Assembly: GCA_038321615.1 (NCBI GenBank)
Contig: JBBQFC010000038.1
Location: 1-31,762 of the forward strand
Source of the DNA: JBBQFC01 sp038321615
GTDB lineage: Bacteria; Bacteroidota; Bacteroidia; Flavobacteriales_D; Cryomorphaceae
Direction: 5' to 3'
DNA length: 31,762 nucleotides
A program made the position numbers and the translations under genes. Below, in pieces: positions 22,765 to 30,094 of this stretch. Positions within the stretch are counted from its first letter, which is position 1. Each line of letters begins with the position of its first letter. A model generated the notes under the pieces. It saw only the letters and a list, made by a program, of their open reading frames with translations, was not told the DNA's origin and made no database searches.

Positions 22765-24672
22765 TTATTTAAGGGTCTCATCGAGCCATCTGTAAAATTC
22801 ATTTTGCCAAACTAAGGCGTTCTGTGGCTTGAGTATCCAATGGTTTTCTTCGGGGAAGTAAAGCAGCCGGCTTTTCAAACCCTTCTGTTGGGCTGCAGTA
22901 AATGCTTCGAGACCTTGCCCAACTGGCACGCGGTAATCGCGCCCGCCTTGAATAATTAAAATTGGTGTATCCCACTTATCGATCATATTGCTCGGGTCGA
23001 ATTCGCGATAAGTCTTTTGCGCAGCGGCATTGTTTGCTTCCCAATATGGGCCGCCGGCATCATTATTTACAAAGAAGAGTTCTTCGGTGGTGCCATACAT
23101 GCTCTTTAGATCGAAGACGCCATCGTGCGAGATGAATGTTTTAAACCGACCTTCGTGAATGCCGGCAAGATAGAAAGCCGAATAACCTCCAAAGCTAGCG
23201 CCCACGCACCCCAGTCGATTTTTATCGACATAAGGTTCTTTTGCAACATCATCGATAGCTGATAAATAATCATCCATGGCTTGCCCACCCCAATCGCGCG
23301 AAATGGCAGCATTCCACTCTACCCCGTGGCCAGGCATACCCCTGCGGTTGGGTGCCACCACTATGTACCCTTGAGCGGCCATCAATTGGAAATTCCAACG
23401 GAAAGAGTAAAATTGAGAAAGAGCAGATTGCGGTCCTCCTTGGCAATAGAGCAAGGTGGGGTATTTCTTATTCGGGTCGAAATCGGGTGGGTAAATTACC
23501 CAAGTCACCATTTGTTTTCCATCCGTAGTAGCAACCATTCGTTTTTCGACCTTGCTCATTCCCAGCCCTTCGTAAGCTATTTTATTTGCAAAAGTGAGCT
23601 GCTTCATCGCTCCCGATTTTAAATCGACTGTGTAAAACTCTTTGGCATGATTCATATCGGTGCGCCCTACAAGGAGCCCTTGAGCCGTTTGAGCAACGAT
23701 GTCGGTTACATCCCATGTACCATTAGTAATTTGCTTAACCATCGGCATATCCTTACTTTTAATTGGGACATTCACGCTGAATAGCTGAACAGTACCTCCT
23801 ATGGCCGCATGGAAGTAAATAGTGTTTCCGTCTTTGCCCCATATGAAGCCATCGACCGTGCCATCCCAATTTTGTGTAAGATTCATAGCCTTACCGTCGC
23901 GCATCACTTTTAGGTCATTTTTGTCGGCTTCGTTTCCATCGGTTGCCATAGATAGCCAAGCCAAGACCCCACTTGCTGAGAACACGGGGTGCGTGTCGTA
24001 ACCTTCATTACCATCAGTGAGGTTGGTGGTTTTCGCGCTTGCCAAATCATATTGATAAATATCCGTATTGGTAGAGTTTACGTAGGCTGTGCCGAATAGC
24101 TTTTTGCAGACATAGACTATGGACTTTCCATCGGGGCTCCAAGTGTAGTCTTCATCTCCGCCGAAAGGCTTAATTGGGCAATCGAAGGGCTCATCCTTCA
24201 TTATATCTAAGGTATCGCCCTTGCCCGATATTATCAATAAGTGGCCATACTGACCGTCTTCCCATTCGTCCCAGTGGCGGTAATGTAATTGGTCATAAAT
24301 ATATACGTCGCTTTGGGTGAGTTTTGGATAATAGTCTCCTCCGGCAATTGGCTTAATCTTTACTTGCTCAGAGATCAGAGACTGTTCATCAGAAGGGCTT
24401 CTGTCCTTTTCAGAAACGAGATCTTTGGTAGCCTCTACTTTTTTCTCCTTTCTGGTGGCAAGTTCTACTTGGAAATATTCCGAGTCGAAGCTATTGGAAG
24501 CAATATTGGGGGTAGTTGATTTGTATATGAAAGATTTACCATCATTGGAAACTCCCACCGACGAGAGTCTTTTTAAACTCCATAATTTTTCTGGGGTAAG
24601 AGATTGCGCGGGCAGAATCAAGGTATAACAAATGAGCATTGCGGTAATTAGCAGGCGATATGAAATCGACAT
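22765..24672 (-). CDS. S9 family (prolyl oligopeptidase-type) serine peptidase, exported
   Basis: A 635-residue peptidase with a signal peptide (residues 1-23, ending LPAQS), so it is periplasmic or secreted. Residues about 30-370 form a beta-propeller of WD-like blades (DYTWSPDGKSIVYV, DGFIWGKDGNTIYF). The C-terminal alpha/beta hydrolase domain (about 385-635) carries the triad Ser493 in GASFGGYS, Asp579 in GGRDYRVP and His611 in PEENHWIL. PNRRGMPGHG (441-450) and SRDWGG (458-463) are typical of the acylaminoacyl/dipeptidyl peptidase branch. It should cleave short peptides in nutrient scavenging. It is the first gene of a tight S9-SDR-glycosyltransferase cluster, a mixed set with no obvious common pathway. 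Confidence 0.93.
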   Translation of the reverse strand: MSISYRLLITAMLICYTLILPAQSLTPEKLWSLKRLSSVGVSNDGKSFIYKSTTPNIASNSFDSEYFQVELATRKEKKVEATKDLVSEKDRSPSDEQSLISEQVKIKPIAGGDYYPKLTQSDVYIYDQLHYRHWDEWEDGQYGHLLIISGKGDTLDIMKDEPFDCPIKPFGGDEDYTWSPDGKSIVYVCKKLFGTAYVNSTNTDIYQYDLASAKTTNLTDGNEGYDTHPVFSASGVLAWLSMATDGNEADKNDLKVMRDGKAMNLTQNWDGTVDGFIWGKDGNTIYFHAAIGGTVQLFSVNVPIKSKDMPMVKQITNGTWDVTDIVAQTAQGLLVGRTDMNHAKEFYTVDLKSGAMKQLTFANKIAYEGLGMSKVEKRMVATTDGKQMVTWVIYPPDFDPNKKYPTLLYCQGGPQSALSQFYSFRWNFQLMAAQGYIVVAPNRRGMPGHGVEWNAAISRDWGGQAMDDYLSAIDDVAKEPYVDKNRLGCVGASFGGYSAFYLAGIHEGRFKTFISHDGVFDLKSMYGTTEELFFVNNDAGGPYWEANNAAAQKTYREFDPSNMIDKWDTPILIIQGGRDYRVPVGQGLEAFTAAQQKGLKSRLLYFPEENHWILKPQNALVWQNEFYRWLDETLK

Positions 24673-24735
24673 AGAATGGAGATTTAGAACAGGGGTACAA
24701 GGTCAAAAAAATTCTGTTGTGAGCAAGGGCGATTC

Positions 24736-25800
24736 TTACAACCAGCCTTTGCGCTTGAAAAAGTAGAGCATTCCAGCGGCGACAAATATTAAAACGCACC
24801 AAAAAATGTAATAGGAATATTGATAATCGAGCTCGGGCAGGTATTTAAAGTTAGTACCGTATATCCCAGCTAGAAAAGTAAGCGGAATAAATACAACCGA
24901 GAAAATAGTAAGCACGCGTATGATTTCATTCAGTCGAGAGCCGCTATTGGTATGAAAATTAGAAAGTTCATCGTTCAACAACTCCTTGTAATTTTCGATC
25001 GCCTCGGAAGCGTGCAGGCTATGGTCTTCCAGGTCGCGGATGAAGGGTATCGTTTTTTTCGATAACAAGCTGGACTCGCTTTTCTCAAATTGCGTGGCGA
25101 CTTCTATCATGGGTCTCACTGCTCTTCGGAGCATATTGAGATCCCGCTTCAGCTTATTGAGCCTTATAAGTTGTGAATTGTTTTGACGCAAAGTCATTTC
25201 ATTGACCAAATCTTCTACCCTATCGCCGACAAATTCAATGGCCACGATTTGATGATCGAGAATGGCATCGAGCAATGCAAAAGCCAAATAGTCGGTACTG
25301 CGCGTTCGAATCTTAGTCGATGCCTTTTCGATTCGCTCGCGGATATTACTGAACACATCGCCTTCCATTTCCTGGAAACAGATTAGGAAATTTGTCCCAA
25401 CCACGATACTCACTTGCTCCGATTCAATGGTGTTTTTTTTCCTATCGGCCATCAGCATTTTCACAAAGAAACTCATCTGGCCTTCTATCTCTTCATACTT
25501 CGCGCGCTGACCAGTGTTGAGCACATCTTCTTGGATAAGCGGGTGAATGCCGAAAATCTCACCTAATGTGGAAATGACCTGCGTATCGTGAAGGCCGATG
25601 ACATTGAACCAGGTAATATTGCCCGTGCTTATATAGGCTTGCGCAAGCTCTGGTTTGATTTGGTCAAAGTACTCCCAACTATCTGTATTGTATCGGAGTG
25701 CGTCGATACGAACCGTTTCTGCTCTTTTTTCCCCCGTAAAAATGAGCGCTCCCGGTGCCGTTCCGAAGGTCTTGTTTTCAGTGTTAATTAACTTTGCCAT
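24736..25800 (-). CDS. corA: CorA-family divalent cation transporter (GTN variant of the GMN motif)
   Basis: A 354-residue inner-membrane protein starting at ATG 25800 (MAKLINTENKTFG). An upstream ATG at 25857 lies deep in the MscS gene and adds 19 residues of no family character. The N-terminal cytoplasmic alpha/beta funnel contains ITWFNVIGLHDTQVI and HPLIQEDVLNTGQRAKYEE, both typical of CorA. A long helix follows, then two C-terminal membrane segments: LTIFSVVFIPLTFLAGIYG, the selectivity motif region GTNFKYLPELDY, and YYIFWCVLIFVAAGMLYFF. CorA pentamers import Mg2+ (or Co2+/Ni2+). Here the signature GMN reads GTN (residues 315-317), a variant that may alter gating or selectivity. The start overlaps the MscS gene by 17 bases, indicating coupling. 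Confidence 0.9.
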   Translation of the reverse strand: MAKLINTENKTFGTAPGALIFTGEKRAETVRIDALRYNTDSWEYFDQIKPELAQAYISTGNITWFNVIGLHDTQVISTLGEIFGIHPLIQEDVLNTGQRAKYEEIEGQMSFFVKMLMADRKKNTIESEQVSIVVGTNFLICFQEMEGDVFSNIRERIEKASTKIRTRSTDYLAFALLDAILDHQIVAIEFVGDRVEDLVNEMTLRQNNSQLIRLNKLKRDLNMLRRAVRPMIEVATQFEKSESSLLSKKTIPFIRDLEDHSLHASEAIENYKELLNDELSNFHTNSGSRLNEIIRVLTIFSVVFIPLTFLAGIYGTNFKYLPELDYQYSYYIFWCVLIFVAAGMLYFFKRKGWL

Positions 25801-26656
25801 TGGTCTTGGTAACGATGGTACGATGTGGGAAAGGTATCTCAATGCCTTCGCGGTCAAACCGAAGTTTGATACTGCGGTATAAATCTGTTTTCAGCTCGAA
25901 GCCTTTTATAAAATCTTCTGTCCAGCACGTCGCCCGGAGATCGACAGATGAGTCACCGAGGCTCACCACACGCACCGTAACCAATGGCGCTCCAGCTTCC
26001 ACTTCTTCCGCACCACGGTTGTCGATCAATAGCGGGTGCGCCATGGCTTCGTCCTGGATAATACTTATCGCCAGATCGATATCTGAATCGTAACTGATGG
26101 ATATGAAGACAAAATTGCCCGTTTTAAGCTCATAAAGCGAAGAGTTGTGAATAACGTCGTTGCTTATGATACTGTTCGGAACAACGTAGCGACGGTTTTC
26201 GAAATCGCAAATTACCACATGGCGCAAGGTTATATCTTCGATTATTCCCTTGTAATTGGTTTGGGTAACCACATCGCCTACGCGGAAGGGTTTAAAAATT
26301 ACGATGAAGATACCACTGATAATATTTGAAAAGGCCGCTTGACTGGCAAAACCGATAATGGCCGCAAATATTCCTGCTCCTGCAAAAAGGGTAACGCCAA
26401 TTTCACGGACTTCCGGAAAGGAATTTAGAACAACCAATAACCCGATGAAAAATACAACAAGACCGAGCGCATTATTAAGAAACGTATAATTAGTGGGATC
26501 GACATTTAAATCGGCTGACGACTTTTTCAAAAACCGCGTTAAAAGCATGCGCAGAAACCGATGCACCAAAAACGCAATAATCAATACCATAAGGGAATAG
26601 AGGGTGTAGTCTATCCATTTGGTTCCTGTGAAATCTATTATTGCTCCTACCATCAT
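25784..26656 (-). CDS. MscS-type mechanosensitive channel
   Basis: A 290-residue membrane channel. Two helices (about 15-35 and 66-86) are followed by the pore-lining helix in TLFAGAGIFAAIIGFASQAA (glycine/alanine packed) and FSNIISGIFIVIFKPFRVGD, the signature of the MscS family. A cytoplasmic beta domain follows (NYKGIIEDITLRHVVICDFE, then VVPNSIISNDVIHN) and an alpha/beta C-terminal domain. Length and layout are those of small MscS homologues that open on hypo-osmotic shock to release solutes. It begins at ATG 26656, or one codon later at 26653, and overlaps the CorA gene by 17 bases at its end. This pairing suggests coordinated synthesis of two ion channels. Confidence 0.92.
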   Translation of the reverse strand: MMVGAIIDFTGTKWIDYTLYSLMVLIIAFLVHRFLRMLLTRFLKKSSADLNVDPTNYTFLNNALGLVVFFIGLLVVLNSFPEVREIGVTLFAGAGIFAAIIGFASQAAFSNIISGIFIVIFKPFRVGDVVTQTNYKGIIEDITLRHVVICDFENRRYVVPNSIISNDVIHNSSLYELKTGNFVFISISYDSDIDLAISIIQDEAMAHPLLIDNRGAEEVEAGAPLVTVRVVSLGDSSVDLRATCWTEDFIKGFELKTDLYRSIKLRFDREGIEIPFPHRTIVTKTNGKVN

Positions 26657-26663
26657 CAGGCGA

Positions 26664-26671
26664 CGAAGGTA
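26664..26671 (-). promoter_or_regulatory. Putative -7 box for the MscS-CorA pair
   Basis: The minus strand reads TACCTTCG, 7 of 8 matches to TAnnTTTG, ending 7 bases before the ATG at 26656. It lies in the 45-base gap after the DUF2141 gene and could drive the two channel genes separately. Confidence 0.28.
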
Positions 26672-26701
26672 TAAAACGGGAACTGAATAGTATGGACGAA
26701 A

Positions 26702-27127
26702 CTACCGGAGTTGAATCTCCATTACGCCCGATTCATTCACCATTAGCGCGGCTTCGCTCCACCTCGGTGCACGGTAAATTACTTCTGGATTATTCGAGAA
26801 ACCATAGCGCTCTAACGGATAGCCAAAAAAATTTTTATCAAAACTGTTGTTGAGATTCATGTCCTGAAAAGCGGCAATCGCAAAATATCCGGAAGGAAGC
26901 TCTATTTCAATTGTGCCTTCACCTTCATTGCTTAGGTCGATGATGTGCCGTTGGTATCTTTCTTCAGATAAAAAATGCTCGGGCGAATCGTAAACCGCGA
27001 GCAAAACCTTGCTCGGGCTATTAACGAGATTGGTAACTCGCACCTTGATGCTGTGAGGCGACTGTCCACAAACCTTAGACACCCCAAACAAAATCCAAAA
27101 AGCGCAAAATACAATGTATGAGTGCAT
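26702..27127 (-). CDS. DUF2141 family secreted protein
   Basis: A 141-residue protein with a signal peptide (cut about residue 22, after VCGQ). The mature part matches DUF2141: IKVRVTNLVNSPSKVLLAVY, then IELPSGYFAIAAFQDMNLNN, SFDKNFFGYPLERYGFSNN and a short beta-rich end. The DxNxN-like DMNLNNSFD suggests a calcium-type loop, though that is only a guess. The family's role is unknown; members are extracytoplasmic and common in Bacteroidota and Proteobacteria. It is the first gene of the run leading to the MscS and CorA genes, 45 bases upstream of MscS. Confidence 0.85.
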   Translation of the reverse strand: MHSYIVFCAFWILFGVSKVCGQSPHSIKVRVTNLVNSPSKVLLAVYDSPEHFLSEERYQRHIIDLSNEGEGTIEIELPSGYFAIAAFQDMNLNNSFDKNFFGYPLERYGFSNNPEVIYRAPRWSEAALMVNESGVMEIQLR

Positions 27128-27303
27128 GCAGAACTAAAGATTAATATTGGACATTGAGCGTGTAACGGGTCAAAAGTATGTCATGTTTCCCAAATCAAAT
27201 ATTTTTTTTTGAAACAGAGGCAACCCGATAAGTTGGGCTCGTCTAGGTGGTGTTCTCGTTTGATACGAGCGGATTAAGATGCTTACACTATTAATCAGAG
27301 TTT

Positions 27304-27340
27304 AGTCCTGGCCCTAACCGAGCTGGGACTTTTTCTTTTT
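27304..27340 (+). terminator. Orphan intrinsic terminator on the plus strand
   Basis: AGTCCTGGC (27304-27312), a 9-base loop and GCTGGGACT (27322-27330) form a 9-bp stem with two G-U pairs, followed by TTTTTCTTTTT-like sequence (27330-27340). No plus-strand gene ends upstream of it; the nearest upstream gene is on the minus strand. Confidence 0.65.
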
Positions 27341-27357
27341 GATACGTTTATAGAGTT

Positions 27358-27377
27358 TATTTAACGTTTGTTAAATA
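27358..27377. promoter_or_regulatory. Perfect inverted repeat, possible operator
   Basis: TATTTAAC (27358-27365), spacer GTTT and GTTAAATA (27370-27377) form a perfect AT-rich 8-bp inverted repeat about 100 bases upstream of the YceI promoter-like element. It resembles a dimeric repressor site, but no regulator is encoded nearby. Confidence 0.35.
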
Positions 27378-27464
27378 CTTATCAACCAATAGGATACACT
27401 ATTTAAGAATTCGGTTTCTTCTTTTAAACAAGTTTTAGATGATTAAAATCGCGCAGGCGACCAT

Positions 27465-27491
27465 TTGGCTCGCCCATTGTCTTTAATTTCG
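27465..27491 (+). promoter_or_regulatory. Putative promoter for the YceI gene
   Basis: TTG (27465-27467), a 16-base spacer and TAATTTCG (27484-27491), 7 of 8 matches to TAnnTTTG, lie 20 bases before the ATG at 27512. The spacer is one base below the usual range. Confidence 0.4.
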
Positions 27492-27511
27492 CGAAAACTA
27501 AAATCGAAAGA

Positions 27512-28174
27512 ATGAAAACCTTAACTAAAATCATGAGTATCGCAGCTTCAGCTGCTATTCTGGTGTCTTGCGCCAGCGGTCCAACACCCGAAGAAACTGC
27601 TGCCAAAGCAGAAACGGAAGCGAAAGCAGCACTCGATGGCGAATACGCAATCAATACAAATGAGAGCAAACTCATGTGGGAAGGCAACATGTTGAAAATT
27701 GGCGGAGTTTCTCTTTACGGTCACACGGGTACGCTCGAATTCCAAAAAGGAATGGTAAAGACAGCAGATGGTAAAATTACCGAAGGAATGCTAATCGTCG
27801 ATATGAAAACGCTTACGCCAACAGATGAGAATTACAAGCCGGAAGAAGGGCAAGGTAAAGCGGATTTGGTAGGTCACCTGGCTTCACCTGACTTCTTTTC
27901 AGTTGAAGAATTTCCTACTGCAAGCTTTAAGGTAACAGGTATGGAAGAAGGAAAGATTATGGGTGAAATGACCATTCGTGGCATTACCCATCCAGAAGTT
28001 ATCGAAAACGTGACGATGGATCAAATGGAAGGCAAAATATCTGCCAAAGGTACATTAACGCTTGACCGTCAAAAATACGGCGTTGCCTTTAAAGCTCCTT
28101 ACGAGGATAAAGTTGTCTCTGACGATCTGGATCTTCAATTTATATTGGTAGCCGACAAGGGCGCTACAATGTAA
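27512..28174 (+). CDS. YceI-family lipoprotein
   Basis: A 220-residue protein. Residues 1-19 are a lipoprotein signal with lipobox LVSC and acylated Cys20, followed by an alanine/glutamate-rich linker (PTPEETAAKAETEAKAAL). The YceI beta-barrel domain spans about 43-215: YAINTNESKLMWEGNMLKIG, VDMKTLTPTDENYKPE, GHLASPDFFSVEEFPTASFK, GEMTIRGITHPEVIENV and TLDRQKYGVAFKAP are all family hallmarks. YceI proteins bind long-chain isoprenoid or fatty-acid-type lipids in a lipocalin-like barrel. The lipid anchor places this one at the envelope. It appears to be a single-gene transcript, with its own promoter-like element and a terminator at 28198-28224. Confidence 0.93.
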   Translation: MKTLTKIMSIAASAAILVSCASGPTPEETAAKAETEAKAALDGEYAINTNESKLMWEGNMLKIGGVSLYGHTGTLEFQKGMVKTADGKITEGMLIVDMKTLTPTDENYKPEEGQGKADLVGHLASPDFFSVEEFPTASFKVTGMEEGKIMGEMTIRGITHPEVIENVTMDQMEGKISAKGTLTLDRQKYGVAFKAPYEDKVVSDDLDLQFILVADKGATM

Positions 28175-28197
28175 TGCACTCATTGGTTAATAAATTG

Positions 28198-28224
28198 AAA
28201 AGCGCTCTTCGGAGGGCTTTTTTT
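28198..28224 (+). terminator. Intrinsic terminator after the YceI gene
   Basis: AAAAGCGCTC (28198-28207), a TTCG tetraloop and GAGGGCTTTT form a stem with one mismatch, followed by a T-run to 28224. It lies 23 bases after the YceI stop codon. Confidence 0.85.
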
Positions 28225-28356
28225 ATGGCTTGCAGTTTCTTCCCTACGTTTTCGGGTATCTAGCCGTAATGCCCATAATTTTATGTCTTGGCTCCAGGGA
28301 GGGAAATAGATTATGGATCGAAATCCGCATCTTTAACCCAAAACTTAAACTACTCC

Positions 28357-30024
28357 ATGACCGATATAGAAATTGCCCAGTCGGCTACTCTTCTGCCTAT
28401 TACAAAGATTGCTGAAAGTCTAAAAATTAACCCTGACGTTATTGAGCAGTACGGGAAATTCAAAGCCAAGCTTCCCCTGAACCTGATTGATCAAAAGGAA
28501 CTGAAGAAGAATAAATTAATCCTTGTCACCGCCATCTCTCCCACCCCAGCCGGTGAAGGAAAAACGACGATCTCGATCGGGTTAGCCCTTGGATTGAACA
28601 AAATTGGCAAGCAGGCTATTGCAGTTCTTCGAGAGCCGTCGCTCGGCCCAGTGTTCGGCATGAAGGGCGGAGCAGCTGGTGGAGGTTATAGCCAAGTATT
28701 ACCTATGGAGGATATTAACCTGCATTTCACTGGCGATTTTGCTGCAATCGAAAAGGCGCACAATCTACTTTCGGCCTTGATCGACAACAACATTCAAAGT
28801 AAGAGCCGCAATCTCGGTCTTGACCATCGCACCATAGCTTGGAAAAGAGTGATGGATATGAACGATCGATCCTTGCGGCAAATCATAATCGGACTGGGCG
28901 GCACTGGAAATGGGATTCCCCGTGAAGCGAGTTTCGATATTACTGCAGCTTCCGAAGTAATGGCTATTATTTGTCTGGCCGAAAGCATGAGTGATCTTAA
29001 GCGCCGGCTGGGAAATATTTTCATCGGTTTTACTATGGATAAAAAGCCAGTCCATGCGCGCGATCTAAATGCCGCTGGCGCAATGGCCATATTGCTAAAA
29101 GATGCTATTAAACCAAATCTCGTTCAAACCACCGAAGGCACTCCAGCCATTCTTCACGGTGGGCCTTTCGCAAATTTGGCGCAAGGCACCAATAGTGTGA
29201 TAGCGACTAAAATGGGCTTAAGCCTTGCTCCTTTCGTGGTCACCGAAGCTGGTTTTGGAGCTGATCTGGGGGCCGAAAAGTTTTTAAATATCAAATGCCA
29301 AAGTGCTGAGATCGCTCCATCGGCGGTGGTGCTGGTTGCCACCGTTAAAGCACTTAAATATCATGGCGGGGCGCCGCTTGCAACTTTGAAAGAAGAGAAT
29401 AAGCGCAGCCTAGAAAATGGTTTTTCTAATTTGGAGAAGCATATATCAAATATCCAAAAATTTGGATTACCGGTAGTTGTTGCTATTAATCGCTTCCCAA
29501 CTGATACATCAGACGAACTTTCTGCCATTGCCATACATTGCGCTAAAATCAATGTCGAATCGGCAATCTGCAATGTCTGGGCCGAAGGTGGCCAAGGGGC
29601 CATAGAACTTGCTCAAAAAGTTGGCGAATTGGTTGCAAATTCCCAACCCGCCTTTAAGCCGCTCTACAAGTGGAACGAACCCGTGAGAGATAAAATCAGG
29701 AAGATAGCCACCGAAATTTACGGAGCCGATGATATAGAATTTAGCAGCGAAGCACTAAAAAACTTGAGAACGATAACGGAACTTGGTCTCGATGAGCTGC
29801 CTATTTGCATGGCAAAGACACAGTATTCTTTCAGCGATGACCCTAAAGTATTGGGCAGACCATTCGATTTTACGATCCACATTCGAGCTATCGAAATTGC
29901 CGCCGGCGCTGGCTTTCTCATTCCCCTTACTGGCGAAATGATGCGCATGCCTGGCTTGCCTGCCACCCCTGCTGCAGAAGGAATGGATATTGACGAAAAT
30001 GGTAGAATAACAGGTTTAGCCTAG
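28357..30024 (+). CDS. fhs: Formate-tetrahydrofolate ligase
   Basis: A 555-residue cytoplasmic enzyme, the usual length for the family. It joins formate to tetrahydrofolate using ATP to make 10-formyl-THF, feeding one-carbon metabolism. The start is ATG 28357 (MTDIEIAQSATLLPITKIAE), which matches the family N-terminus; an upstream TTG at 28288 would add an unrelated 23 residues. The P-loop is TPAGEGKT (63-70). Other hallmarks are REPSLGPVFGMKGGAAGGGY, INLHFTGDFAAIEKAHNLL, FDITAASEVMAIICL, GFGADLGAEKFLNIKC and the C-terminal GEMMRMPGLPATPAAEGMD. It is followed by a strong terminator, with no other folate gene in the window. It would let the cell use formate released in other pathways for purine and methyl supply. 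Confidence 0.97.
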   Translation: MTDIEIAQSATLLPITKIAESLKINPDVIEQYGKFKAKLPLNLIDQKELKKNKLILVTAISPTPAGEGKTTISIGLALGLNKIGKQAIAVLREPSLGPVFGMKGGAAGGGYSQVLPMEDINLHFTGDFAAIEKAHNLLSALIDNNIQSKSRNLGLDHRTIAWKRVMDMNDRSLRQIIIGLGGTGNGIPREASFDITAASEVMAIICLAESMSDLKRRLGNIFIGFTMDKKPVHARDLNAAGAMAILLKDAIKPNLVQTTEGTPAILHGGPFANLAQGTNSVIATKMGLSLAPFVVTEAGFGADLGAEKFLNIKCQSAEIAPSAVVLVATVKALKYHGGAPLATLKEENKRSLENGFSNLEKHISNIQKFGLPVVVAINRFPTDTSDELSAIAIHCAKINVESAICNVWAEGGQGAIELAQKVGELVANSQPAFKPLYKWNEPVRDKIRKIATEIYGADDIEFSSEALKNLRTITELGLDELPICMAKTQYSFSDDPKVLGRPFDFTIHIRAIEIAAGAGFLIPLTGEMMRMPGLPATPAAEGMDIDENGRITGLA

Positions 30025-30039
30025 TCAGTCCAAAAAACA

Positions 30040-30069
30040 AAAAACCCCCGCCATGTGACGGGGGTTTTT
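30040..30069. terminator. Bidirectional terminator between convergent genes
   Basis: AAAAACCCCCG (30040-30050), the 8-base loop CCATGTGA and CGGGGGTTTTT (30059-30069) form a perfect 11-bp stem. A-run and T-run flanks make it functional on both strands, serving the formate-tetrahydrofolate ligase gene and the convergent T9SS cargo gene. Confidence 0.92.
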
Positions 30070-30094
30070 ATTTTCAAGGGCCAAGCCCTATGGA

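Larger units (their letters stand above)
27128..27511. other. Divergent intergenic region with possible non-coding transcript
   Basis: This 384-base region between the DUF2141 and YceI genes has no convincing reading frame. It contains short hairpin-forming elements (for example CTCGT-TTGAT-ACGAG at about 27253-27267), a plus-strand terminator (27304-27340), a perfect inverted repeat (27358-27377) and a promoter-like element for the YceI gene (27465-27491). The terminator lies well upstream of the YceI promoter, so something on the plus strand appears to be transcribed and ended here. The segment about 27215-27300 does not fold into a tRNA cloverleaf that I can recognise. Confidence 0.5.

Noticed and set aside
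25800..25857. Longer CorA start at 25857
   Set aside because: The extra 19 residues are encoded over MscS codons and do not resemble a CorA N-terminus; the ATG at 25800 fits the family and the usual short overlap.
27215..27300. tRNA-like look of GGGCTCGTCTAGGTGGT and following bases
   Set aside because: No T-arm with a TTCGA-type loop and no anticodon arm of the right spacing could be found, so a tRNA call is not supported.
28288..28356. TTG start for formate-tetrahydrofolate ligase
   Set aside because: It adds 23 residues with no family similarity, whereas ATG 28357 gives the expected length and N-terminus.
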